A stretch of DNA of 64,000 nucleotides from Blasia pusilla (lineage: Eukaryota; Marchantiophyta; Marchantiopsida; Blasiales), in assembly GCA_050084515.1 (NCBI GenBank), contig CM114271.1:20894001-20958000 (forward strand). Direction: 5' to 3'. Below are positions 1 through 11,700 of this stretch, one piece after another. The translations under genes were made by a program, and so were the position numbers. Numbering within the stretch: the first letter of the stretch is position 1; every line of letters begins with the position of its first letter. The notes beneath the pieces were generated by a model that saw only the letters and a list, made by a program, of their open reading frames with translations, was not told the DNA's origin and did no database searches.

Positions 1-1090
1 ACATATTTCTACTTTAGACTATACATCCACACTCAACTTAGATGCCTTTTTCTACTTATTGCAATTGAGCTTTACTTCATTCGCATTGTGTTATGGTTCT
101 CTATAATAGTTTCATTTTTCATTTTACTAAGTTTCTGGAATTTTTATATTATTATTTCTTTCCAAATTGTGTGCACATTCAACTATCAACTATGCACCTA
201 CATAATTCCATTTTTGTGAGATTTCCACGTTTTATTTTCCATTCCATTTTATTTCAATTCCGTTTTGCTTTCAATTTATAGTCTCTTCATGTTGTTCTTC
301 AATTCAGCACATTCAATTCTCTTTACTACTAACGAATATGTTTGTTTCTATTATTTCAAGAGATCAAATTTATAATCACGCCGACCAACACACCATGGTC
401 CATTTCATCAAGTTGAATTTAGCACATCTCATAGGCGTTTCACTCACCACATTGATGTTGAGGTATCATTAGAAGATCACCTTCAATCGTCATTAGCAAC
501 TCTACTAGATCCCTACAAGGATTTTGTTCTTGATCTAGATACGGTTGGACTGTAGAAGAAATAGTTGCAACTGCTGGACCATAATTCTAGATAAACGTAA
601 TTAGACACAGCAAACTATATTGAAAAGAAATATGCTAGATCTAGATACTGCTGTACTGTAGAAGTGGCATCTTTCTTTTATTGAGTGATAATGCCTTTTC
701 TTATTGCTGCAGTGTGAACGGGTTCTTCCACCCTCTCATTATATCTGCCACCATAAAAATCTCAAAATTCTCCAATCTATCAATTACACCTACGCCACAA
801 ACCAAAAAGCTCACATCAAACCATTCTACATACGACCAAGATGTCTTCTAAAAACTACTATGTTACAAACTACTTAGGGCGCATACTTATTACTCTTAAA
901 TGACACAAACGTCAACAATAGGAAGATTTTAAAAGAACAAGTGTCAACAATAAAAAATAATTTTTAAAAAAACCCAGGTTTTTCTAACCCTCTTCTCTTT
1001 TAATTACATAGATTTTGATAATTTTGTCTAATAATAACATATGTAATATCACAATTGCCCAAATTTATAATAGCACCTAGAACCCCTTTA
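1..1090. other. AT-rich stretch without a recognisable gene
   Basis: AT-rich sequence with scattered short open frames. I see no conserved domain, splice-supported exon or terminal repeat. The short frame at 93-281 is low-complexity and rich in Phe, Leu and Ile, as expected from T-rich DNA read by chance. Confidence 0.4.
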
Positions 1091-2150
1091 GGACGGAATG
1101 AACTCTAACTATGCTACGCTGTCGAGTTCGATGACTAAACATGTCACGAGGGACCCAAACAACCGTGTCTCGATCTTCAATTCTACTGAATTCTCGTCAA
1201 TAAATTTCCATATTTTTTATCGAAAACTTTGGAATTTTCTGCAAAGGCCAACTTTTTTTTTGCAGAAAATTGGAACAAAATCCGTATCTGCCTCGAAAAC
1301 ATTCGTAACTATTCCGCTCTTATACGAAAACCTTTTTCACGCGGAAACCTTTCGCGGATTTCGAAACCGGCCTCCGCCTTGTTCACAGCTGCTGCACCTG
1401 TTTCGACCCTCCTTTCATTTCACATTAAGAAAATCGCCCAAAATCCCAAATCTCTCCAGAAGCTTCACCACCCGCGAGCTCGTTACGGAAAGTGGGGGGA
1501 CGGACGTTGCCGCATCCTCATCCTCGAGATCACGCATGACGACGGACACTTGTTGCGTTCGTACGTTCGATTTGAATTGGGGGGGGGAGGGGTTTGACCG
1601 TGGCTTCAGAATTGAGACGGATCATCGTGAGCGAGTTCCCGAGCGGAGTGAAAGGAATGAACGAATGAATCTTGAGGATCGAGGACGCCGGGAAGGCCGC
1701 GAACTCCCGGGAACAAGAGCTCGTGGGTGAGAAGTGGGATGATTCTTTCTTCGTAGGGGCTCCGCCAGCGGTGTCCGTCGATCGCCATGCGCCGTCGTAG
1801 CCAACGTAGCGCGATTGGCGGATGAGATGCAAATTCCGACGTCTTTCGCGCGAACCGATGTTGATTGCTAGCGATATCACTCTTGGCCGAGTCGCTCAAC
1901 AACTACTGTTCCAACCCCGAAACCGAAGAAGGAACGACCGAAGAAACCACGGAAACGAAAACTAACCATCTCCTCTTTTGCCGTTTCCTGTTTCTCGGCC
2001 TGGATGGATGGCCGTCCGTCCGCCCGCGGAGCTTCCCCATCCTTTTTTCTTTACCCCGTCCCCTGAATTTTCCACATGGTGTGAACTTCAATAAAACATT
2101 TGGTGGAAAACCCATCAGAGATACCAAGGAGGGGGCATAGAGGATTTAGT
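1091..2150. other. GC- and CpG-rich stretch, possible promoter or first exon region
   Basis: Base composition changes sharply to GC- and CpG-rich between AT-rich flanks, most strongly at about 1480-1860. Overlapping open frames exist on both strands (for example 1098-1730 plus and 1530-1880 minus), but their proteins are Arg/Ser/Pro-rich with no family resemblance, as expected when GC-rich DNA lacks stops. It resembles the GC-rich stretch upstream of the MINDY-3 gene at 18.4-19.5 kb, so a promoter or first non-coding exon of an unseen gene is possible. That is inference only. Confidence 0.25.
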
Positions 2151-2260
2151 GTAGAAAAAGGGGACTTCCCCCTAAATGCACCTTGGCATAAGAGGTGGGA
2201 ATCAACCTTCTCGGGTACCCCAACCTGCCTTAAAGCCAGAGGGAAAAATATGGACATGAC

Positions 2261-2402
2261 TCTGGAAAAAGATTGAGACCCCTATTGCAAGGGAGACGAT
2301 ACTCATGGTAAAATAAAGTGAACTACCTATGACTATGGAAATAAATTGAGACCCCTATCGCAAGGTAGACGATACTCATCGTAAAATAAAATGAACTACC
2401 TC
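2261..2402. repeat. Two-unit tandem repeat, about 73 bp period
   Basis: A unit starting near 2261 is repeated from about 2334 with few differences. Both units share the core GATTGAGACCCCTAT or AATTGAGACCCCTAT, then GCAAGG, GACGATACTCAT and AAATGAACTACC or its variant. No coding potential; it lies in the region 3' of the MINDY-3 gene. Confidence 0.7.
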
Positions 2403-5400
2403 TGTGATTGAGGACGTTTACAACTAATAGCCCACTATTTGTGATGATGAAGGCGTTCAAATTTACGTCCAAGCCTATATAGGGCTAATCTGATGGCAGG
2501 TTGTAGTTTGAGCTCGAAGCCGTTTTTGACCACTCAGACAAACGTACATAAAAGTGGAATGAAAACCCCAGTGTCTTGGTCAATGAAAAAGTTTGGGGTC
2601 CTTGGGGATCACTAATGGACGGCGATTGTTATGGAAAGAAATAATCATGTTTTCTTGCCCATAGATAAGAAAAATTTCCTTGTTCCCATAGGAAAAGGGA
2701 ACATGTCAAAAAAAAGTATTTGCAAATCAATGAGCACTTTCCAATAATAATATAAATTCTTGTGGAAGGGGATCTGTGAAAGAAGATATTCTTTTAGGTG
2801 TGCATATAACTCTGCTGTCGCTTAATAGTGGCCTAAACAGGATGGGCAAGGAGTATATTCCAGAGTTTAGACTACACGTTGGTAATTCAATTAATCAACT
2901 CCCTCCACTTGGGTTCTGCCGTACAGACATTGCATTTGAAAAAAGCCAATCTCAGCATTTGGCTCAACATTCCACTCCATTTCAACATCCTGGGCAATAT
3001 CAAATCACCTTCCTCTCAACATAAGAAAAAGCTTGAAAACATATTTGAACTTTTGATATAAAGGATGCATCTGGTAAAGGACAACTAAGCTTGAACTAAA
3101 CCAGTGAAACCTTAAACTAAGCCTGAGTGCTTCATTACCGATCGAAATCCAAGCCATATCCTTTGTGCCCTGGTCAGCAGATCAGATCTCACTTCATCAC
3201 CAGAAATATGGCAAACTAGAAAGTAATCGTGCGTCCCTAAATTGTAGGATTTAGGATCCTTCACTTCAAGGTAACTGGAAAGCGAGATGGTCAAAGACAA
3301 GATTTCATGCAAAGTCCGAACATGTACATTGTGTTGGTCGAGACTCCAATGAGGATAAAACACTCCAGAAAGGTTGAATAGAGACGAAAATAATTGATTG
3401 AAGGGAATTGTAAAACTCAACAATAAGAGAAATTCTGAAATTTTGAACAAATTACAATTAACTCTTCAGAGCATGCTGCAGAAGATGAATATGGTGAGAC
3501 TTCTCCCACAGCATCTTTAGGTGGAAAGGGGTAAGCAAGACCTAAACACACAACTATAGTAGGGATAGAAGTCAAACTTATAACATGGGTTCATGAAGAC
3601 TAATCATAATGGGCAGAATAACAGTGGCATGGATGGCAAAGAATATACTAGTACAGTCCTTACCATCCACGCCAACTAAATCCAGGCAGTGGCAGACAGT
3701 TGAGCAGACAAAATTCTGTCAAACAAACAGAAGGGACTGAAAGAATCTGGACGAAGAGCATCTTATGGTCAATCTGGCTTTCGATGGCATTTAGTCTTTA
3801 GGATGTTGCACTTGATAAGATGCTCCTGGCACTTCACAGCCACTAGCGTGCACACATTAAGTCACTAACCTGCAGGGACGGTGCAAAGAAACAACTTGCA
3901 CGACGTTCTCAACATATGGAAAAGACTTCATCCATGTCTACAAAATACTGAACACCTGCTCCAAACTAGCACACTTGCAGAACATTTTGAGTTCTCATCC
4001 AGATACCTTTTCTCCAAGATCAGAAGATAGTATCCACTGCTGTTGCTAAAACAGATACAGAAGATGCATTGCTAGGCACGCCGACAAAGAGGATAGGATA
4101 ATTGGAGGGCTAGTGACATGAGTATACGGCAATTATATTCCCAAGATATGTTGCTACAAAGTTTGCAGAAGTGCATGTAAACACGACATCATGAGAGCTA
4201 AATTGCACACTAATTTGAACCCCAGACACGAGAACAAATTCAATACAGGCACAAGAAGTTGCATTTGAGTTTTGGTTGAGCTAAGAGTCCATAAAATTGT
4301 GTGGAGGTCATCCAAGAGCAATTTTACATGGTTCATGAAGTGGCACAAATGCAAGAATGGAGGGTAAAACCTCCCGTAAAAATAGGTACTATAAAGACTT
4401 GGTCATGTTGTGATGTCTTGTCAGAGAATAAGGGGAAATCAAAGATCTGTATGTCCTAGACGACGACGACATACCCACACCATCTCCATATTTTCTTAGT
4501 TAAGCATTGAGCATATATAATTACCCTCGGCATGCTTCGTTTCTGTTTCAACTTCTTAGGTGCGCACATTAAGCCTACAGGTGAATTTTAGTTCCATACC
4601 TAAGAATATAGTTCTGAGGTTGTCACAGGGAGTCAAGATAGCATCATGGGTTAAATCGAGGACGCATGGGAATACAGGTAAAAACAGCTCTTTCCAAAAA
4701 AAACAGGGTGACAAGGAAGACTCTAGTTCAGTCTGGACAGCCTGAGTACCTTTTCCAGAAATAATCAGCGACAAAAATGCACAATATTAATATGTTGCCA
4801 GCAAGCAGTTGAAATGTTGCACTCCAGGCAGTTGGCCACCTGATGTATGTGTTAGAAAGACCAAACATGATTTTAGAAACATACGGAGAGAAAATCGCAA
4901 AAGAACTCCAAACTTGGGCCAGACATGGCATCCACAATCCTCAACCTCAGCCCGTAAATGGATGAAACTACTGCATGTTTATAAAGATGGCATGGCACTA
5001 CTTCTGACAAATAGTCTGCCATGGAATATGCTCATCCAGAAGAAAGGCATATATATCTCTTAGCCCAAACAGATGTTGACCAGAACTGATGGAGCAAACG
5101 TATCAGGTTGCACTTGAGATGGATATAGGAACTACAACCACGTTCGGTACCATGAAGAAGACCTGCTCGCCAACTAATTCCTCATTCACCTACAGTGTAA
5201 GTCCCTGGAGTTGACCAAATTCTTATGTTGGGGTAAGTACTTAATGTCAATCCAGAACCATCCACTATATGATACTTGCTGACCTTTGAAGTCACCAAAC
5301 TTTTCAGGCTGAAATAAATAAATTTCTGATTATCACCATATCTCTGATGGACCAAACTTCAAAACATAATTCTCTGCAAGGCATGGGTACATGCACGGTT

Positions 5401-6068
5401 GAGAGCATTGTGTATCGTGGGGACCTCCACTACAGAAACAGTAGCTCACTGGCTTTACAATGCAGGAGTGTAACTGTTGAGTGACAAATGCTGGAACTAC
5501 AAGAATTCGTTCAGTAGCAATAGAGTACACCTCTGTGCTAAGGAATGCCACTTAATTCGTCTGGATAGCGTATTCTAAAAATGGCGTTTCTCTTAATGTG
5601 TATCGATGCATCACGTGTTGAAAGCACATAAAAAATGGATCTGCAGGGGCTGTGAAGAATTAATGGTGACACAAAATGCAGCCCTACCAAAGTCTTCAAT
5701 GGACGCTATCTAGTCAACAGAAGCCATAAGTGAGGCTTCTCAACAACTCCAGTTTAGTCAGTAGACCTGACAATTCTGGAGGGCACACTCATTTTCTTTA
5801 CCTGCTTTACGCCATAAATCATGACTTCATCCTCCTCTTCTTCTAGACCGCACATTCCGTCCACAATATGGACAGATGCCTCAAAATTACAAGTGAAAGT
5901 TTCTACGTTTAGTCTTGTAACTGCTATAACATGAGAACTAGTCCAAACGAATGTTTCTCTGAACCTTGAAAGGAACAAGAAATCGTGATCAAAACCCTAA
6001 AAGGGTTATGGCAGACATATCAACCAATGCTCATATTTTGTGACAAGCAAAAACTCTTACAGAAAAGG
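2403..6068. other. Region downstream of the MINDY-3 gene, no gene recognised
   Basis: Mixed, mostly AT-rich sequence with no domain I can name. Part of it next to 6069 must hold the 3' UTR of the minus-strand MINDY-3 gene. A minus-strand open frame at 5754-5978 has an acidic run but no family resemblance and no splice support. I see no terminal repeats or RNA gene here. Confidence 0.35.
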
Positions 6069-6869
6069 TCACACAATACTTGGTGCATCACTTGACCAAT
6101 TACAGGAAGCTCGTTGCCACCGAGTCCGAATGCAGTCCACAAGGGGTGCATGCTGAGCGGGCTCCTCTTTGGGAGTTTCACCTTCTGTCATACGTGTGCT
6201 GTCTTGTGCAGCTGTCTTATATTCCTCAACTAAAACTGTGTCCGGAGTCCACTTTGGTGGCACTGTCACCCGGAGTTTTGTCAACTTTGGTCTTTGATGG
6301 ATCACATTACCCACAGTTGCCACTGTTTTAGCAATTCCATTGAAGTGGTACAGCTCAAAATGTCTTTTTCCAAGATTGACATCAGTGTCTTTAAGGCCAC
6401 CTTTACTTTTGTCCACTTGGCAGAGAGCTTGCCACAAGTCATTCCAAACGATGATATCACTGCTGCAAAGATTGTTAAATAGATCATTAGGCATATCAAC
6501 GTTGAGATCACTAAGTACCTGATGGAGGGCTTCCAAACTGATGAAACCCCCTCCACCACTTTGGTCTTGTGCATCAAAAGCCTGGCGAATGCAAGTCTCT
6601 CGGTCTTCAATGTCACTTTCATCTTGAACTGTAGGAGTGAAAGCAAACAGCACTGTATAATGAGATTCACTGCCCACAACCCAAATTGGCCACCTTGGTC
6701 GCTTTAGGTGCTGCCCCACTTTGCATAAGTTGAGGGACTCGAGAAGGGTAAGAAATCCCACTTCCACACTTGTGGGTATTCCTTTCAGGCACATACCTCC
6801 TCCTAAGTCCATGCTCCCATCAAAAACATTGGGTACAGCCTGTCCACATAACAACAGGTTCACAATTTC
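6069..6869 (-). CDS. MINDY3: MINDY-3 exon 7 (catalytic histidine, EF-hand-like region, C-terminus)
   Basis: An 801 nt terminal exon starting at acceptor TTGTGCAG|GAAATT and ending at TGA (complement of 6069-6071). It encodes EIVNLLLCGQAVPNVFDG, the catalytic His block PIWVVGSESHYTVLF, an EF-hand-like stretch around FDAQDQSGGGGFISLEAL, and the conserved ending VDCIRTRWQRA. All of this is in one open frame with no further intron. Confidence 0.93.
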   Translation of the reverse strand, partial: EIVNLLLCGQAVPNVFDGSMDLGGGMCLKGIPTSVEVGFLTLLESLNLCKVGQHLKRPRWPIWVVGSESHYTVLFAFTPTVQDESDIEDRETCIRQAFDAQDQSGGGGFISLEALHQVLSDLNVDMPNDLFNNLCSSDIIVWNDLWQALCQVDKSKGGLKDTDVNLGKRHFELYHFNGIAKTVATVGNVIHQRPKLTKLRVTVPPKWTPDTVLVEEYKTAAQDSTRMTEGETPKEEPAQHAPLVDCIRTRWQRASCNWSSDAPSIV

Positions 6870-8668
6870 CTGCACAAGATATTATGCACAAAAGGGAACA
6901 TGTAAAGAAGTGCAGACGGTGCCTCTATGCAAGAGCAGTCATGCACCAGATCTCCAAATTAATACATCTTAGAACAGGTGCCAAACAAGAGGCGAATGAT
7001 TTGCAAAAAACTTATTGTGAAACAACTCTTTGCAGCAAAGCTTTCTCGAAATACCAGGTGAGCTAACAGATTTGTTGCAACAAAGTAAAAGCAGATAGAT
7101 AGAGTGGCAGGCTTGAAGCATTACTTGATCTAAGATATTGAAACTGATGGTTTACAGAATTAGAATGTTGCATATTACCCTGCAATTAGGTCAGAGGTAT
7201 AAAACTAAAATTAAACACCTCAATAGCAGCTAAAATTAAGCTCACTTAGTTGAATGACAACCAGCTTTCATGAGAGGACGGGAATGCTGCACCAATCCCC
7301 GGAAAGTTTGATAACCAAGTGAATATTTTGAGAACCAAAACAGAAGGCCACTCTTGACACCAACAAATGGCTTCCAAAATTATTGTGCCAACACTTGTTG
7401 GGTGGCTGCAATTCAGGTAAATCTGACAAATCTGCCAGATGCACTCAATCGGTTACACATACATGCCTTCACATGTATGGGTGTAAAGAGCAACCAGAGT
7501 AACCAGAGGCTAGGGGAACAGCAAGCAATGGGAGCAAGCAAGTGCAGAAACCATACAGCAATGACGAGGTTTTTCCCTCAGAGGGCAGACTTGGAACCAT
7601 TTCTTGTCGCGATCAAGTATAGCATAGCACTCCACTTAATTGACCTGGACCACCAAAAGTAGGCCATTAGACTTGGTAAGCCAAGTTGTTGTACAGCCCC
7701 ATTGTACCCTTGACTGGCTCACTATCTATTGCTCCACCGTAATCAGAGAGCTCTTAACACATTCTAAAGCAACATTGGAAGCCTTTTGAACAAAATAACC
7801 AATTTGAACTTGAAATGAAGCACAAAACTACATTATCAAGTGGGGATGAATCTACAGCGGCCTGGGCTTTACAGGAAACTAGTGCAACATTTTGCACAGT
7901 TGAAAACTACTCATCAGTCTTTGCATGTAGCAGGAGGAAGCAGACGGATATGGTGGAATGGGGGACACTGAACTCTTTCATAAGTGTCTGTCCTTGCCTT
8001 GAACCCATAGATCCTGTGTCCTGGTTGGAGGGTACGAGGTTGAACAGGCAAACTGTACTCATGAAATAGTACCTGTCATAGCCTTGCCACCGTTGACTGT
8101 ACACCCTGGTCGGACAGTGCTAGAGATTGGGATGGGTGCGGCAGGGAGAAGTGGAGAAAGTATACGAGTATGAAGACTTTCTCATTAACCATACAGACAA
8201 AAACAGAATGCCTGCATGTTTACCAGGTATCAACCAAGAAACTATTAAAAACCAACCCCTTACATCATTGGGATCTGGAATCGAATTTACTGACCATTGC
8301 AGCAGCAATGGGCACTGAATTCGGCCACTGAACATCATGAACTGCTCCCATACAACCTCTTGAAAAGTATTAATATCTACTTTAGTCATGCCCTAAGACT
8401 AGTCAGTTGGATAATAACTTAGTTGGTGAGAGACCGTCTTATGAAGTAGTGCCTGTCATAGCCTTGCGACCACAGACCGCGCACCTTGGTTGGATGGTGC
8501 TTGAGACTGGGATGGGTATATGAAACATGTGAAGAAGGTACCATATGAGAGGAGGGAGCCACTCTCATATAATGTGAGTGCTGACAATACAGAGTGTTGC
8601 TGCAGAGCTTCCAAGTGTCAACCAGAGAGCTCTTTACAACACTATCTGCTTCACCTGATTCGGATCCC

Positions 8669-8709
<41 letters not shown>

Positions 8710-11700
8710 TGAAAGAGAAGATTTATTTGTCCACGGGAACCCCACAGGGCCATGGGACTTAGCTTTGCAAAAAATTTACAGCAGGTTGAAAAGAAAGTAC
8801 CAGCAACAGCAAGGGCCTAAGAGGTCCTTTGTGCCAGGTGATTTTCCCTAGTCTTCACACACAAATGTAGAAACATAGCTATCTGAACCTGATGGTGTTT
8901 GATGAAAATTTCAGATCTGCCTCAAACACCACATTTTTTTGTGGAATATGCCACAGTTCCATCTTTTCGCAGATGGATCACAGCATGTGTAAGCACCTCA
9001 GTCCTACATTAATTTTGCTGTGACTCACGTTCATTCTCCATTGGTTGTTGGGTTTGAGCTGTACCCCAAGGTAGATGTACTCATCCACAATCTCTGTAGC
9101 CTCCCTTCTCAGTCTCTGCCCAACAGTGAAATTGAATGACCTTTGTGCAGTTGGGAGCTGGGATCCAAAGGTGATTATCATAGTTTTCATAAGGTTGACT
9201 TCCATGCCTGATTTGTTGCAGAAGCTTGAGAGTGCATCCAGATAGCGTTGGAGCCCATGTGCTTTTCTAGACATCAGAGCAATATCATCCCCATACAACA
9301 ACAATGGAATGAGGCAGCATGCTAGTTTTCGTGGATCTCCATTCACTTTGGAGAGCCCTTCCTCCAATTCGTCAATGTAGAGCCCCAGTAGTGTCGTGAG
9401 AGGGGGCATCCTTGTTTGTGGACAATTTCAGATCTGCCCTTCTTAGAGGAAAAACCTTTGCTAACACCTTAGCATGTAACACTTTGATTGTTGTGAGCTG
9501 CTGTCAAACCCCAACTCTACGAGTCGTTTCTAAGAAGCGCCCTTGGTACTGGCAATATATTTGCATTTCTTCATGCATACCAGCCGTTTCTATGTGTCAC
9601 ACAACACTCAAATGTGTGGAGATTTTGGGTATACTCGCAACCATTGATTGACTTCCCTGCGGGCCACTTTGCAATCCTTGTCAAACCAAGGTTGATAGAA
9701 GAATGTGGAAGTGGAACGGATGTGTTCGCCTCCAAACAGTGGGAGAGGTAAGACATTTCTGCAGCATTGATGTAGGATGCTGCTGAACTCTGTCATGGTC
9801 ACTGTCTGTGGGTACTCTGGAAGAGCCTTGTTGATTATAATGATGAGTTCCACTTTCTTTCCTTGGAGTAAAGTGTATCGGAATTTGATAGGCAGAGTTA
9901 TCTTATGTTGTGTCTCTAGACTGGTTTTGGACACACAGAAGTCTAAGTAGATAGGTTCAAGTTAAGATTCCAAAACGGGTGTGTTAGTCACATTGGTAAC
10001 CAGATGTGTGAGTTGATGAACTTCCCCGATCAGGTAGTCTACTGCGGATGTTGATGTTTCTTTATTAGTGTCAGAGTATCCAGTGGATGTGCTACCTACT
10101 GAATGTGGCCACATAGCTATGCCATTTGCGAGTGCCAAACAACGTGTCCATCAGAGTTGTAGAAGTCTCTCTCCATTAGCTATTCTATTGGTGTCCGCCG
10201 ACATGCGTTGCAGGTGTGGGAAGAATCCTTCCTCAAGAGACCAATCCACTGATTGAGCTTCAATCCCTTCCCTGTCGTTGGTGTTTGACATGTAAATTGG
10301 AGCTTGAATCCTGGTCGTTCTCCTGTTGAACTCTCCAACAAGGAGGATGTTGCATGTATTCATGTGGTGCTCAATAGATGTAGAGAGCACCTCATTTGGG
10401 AATTCTCTTTAGAGCACAGTAGGACTGAAAAAACAAACTTCATTGAGGAGATACTTTGGTAAACCCACTTCTTTGGTGACCCTGATCCAAAAGAAAAGTT
10501 CTTCATCAACGTGGGCTGTGGAGACAAAGGGTTGTAACCATGGTGCTACCAAGCACGCCAGACCCTCATTTCCTTTGTTGTTGGTGTTCATGAGTTGGTT
10601 GCAGATAGCTAGGACTTGGAGCTTGCCCTTAGTGGGAATTCCATTGCAATCCTGCTCGTGTTTCAAAAGAAAGATCATGTCCAGGTCTGTGCCCAGATAT
10701 GTGATACCAGAATGGTCCATCACAGTATTGAAAAACTGCATGAATGGATGGGTTGGTATGATCCTTCCCATCCACAAATCCCTATGGAGAGGCTTGTTGC
10801 CTCTCCCACAAGGTCCTAATTGCTGATTCTATTGTTGGAATCCGAGTTTTCACTCATTGCTGATCCCATTTGTTGTGGTACTGCTGCATTGGTGTGTTTC
10901 CTAGTTACAGGTGTTATTGCCTTTCCTTCACGGAGCTCACTCCAAAGACCCTTACTGTGGACAGTAAAAGCCTTCTCTGTTTAATCAGAAGCTCTGCTCT
11001 TTGCTCAGTCGTCAAGTCTGGTGAGATACGGATTGTTGAGACTTCAGAGCTGCTTTACTTCTGAGGACAGCAAATCTTGTCTCCATCGCTTGACCCATTG
11101 AGAGGGATCACATTCTACCAATATTGGAGCTGGTCAATCAACTGTACCTTTCCCAAGTCTGATCCTTTGGAAGGTGATTGCCGGTGTGACGCTTAGAGTT
11201 GTGAAGACCTTCTCTTGTGACACCAAATTGCAATCCTACTCTTTGGTGAAATTCAATCCCATGATGACTAGATTGAGCCCTGTCCTGGAGTTTTATGACT
11301 CTATCTGCTTCCCCTTTGGCAACCCCTTTGGCTACCTGTGTTGCTACCTCAATGATTTGTGTTGCAGCAGTGTGTTTGCCAACTACTTTCTGTCCAGGTT
11401 CTACTTGAATTTGTTGAAGTGGTCGCTACTAGTCGGTACTCTTAGATGACCTTCCCTATCTGAGTGTTATCTTCTTTGAGGGAAGCAGCTAAGGCCATCT
11501 TCAGTTGCAGGTTTCCAGCCCTCAATTGGCCAAATCCATGGTTGTCTTTTGAGCGGTTGATTTGAGGAGATTTAATTCCTTGCTGGACATTCATCTACCT
11601 TGCTCTTCGGATGCTTCTTCTGATATCTCGTCATGGTATTCCAGGTCAGCATCTGGTAGGCATGAAAACTTTCCCATTTTGCTTCGAACTCAGAGAAACA

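Noticed and set aside
1098-1902. Overlapping open frames on both strands in the first GC-rich stretch
   Set aside because: No family resemblance; Arg/Ser/Pro-rich translations in several frames at once are typical of GC-rich non-coding DNA.
5754-5978. Minus-strand frame considered as an extra MINDY-3 exon
   Set aside because: The MINDY-3 frame already ends with a conserved C-terminus and stop at 6069; this stretch matches no family block.
8419-8851. Frames with poly-Thr-His or poly-Cys-Val
   Set aside because: They translate the AC microsatellite.
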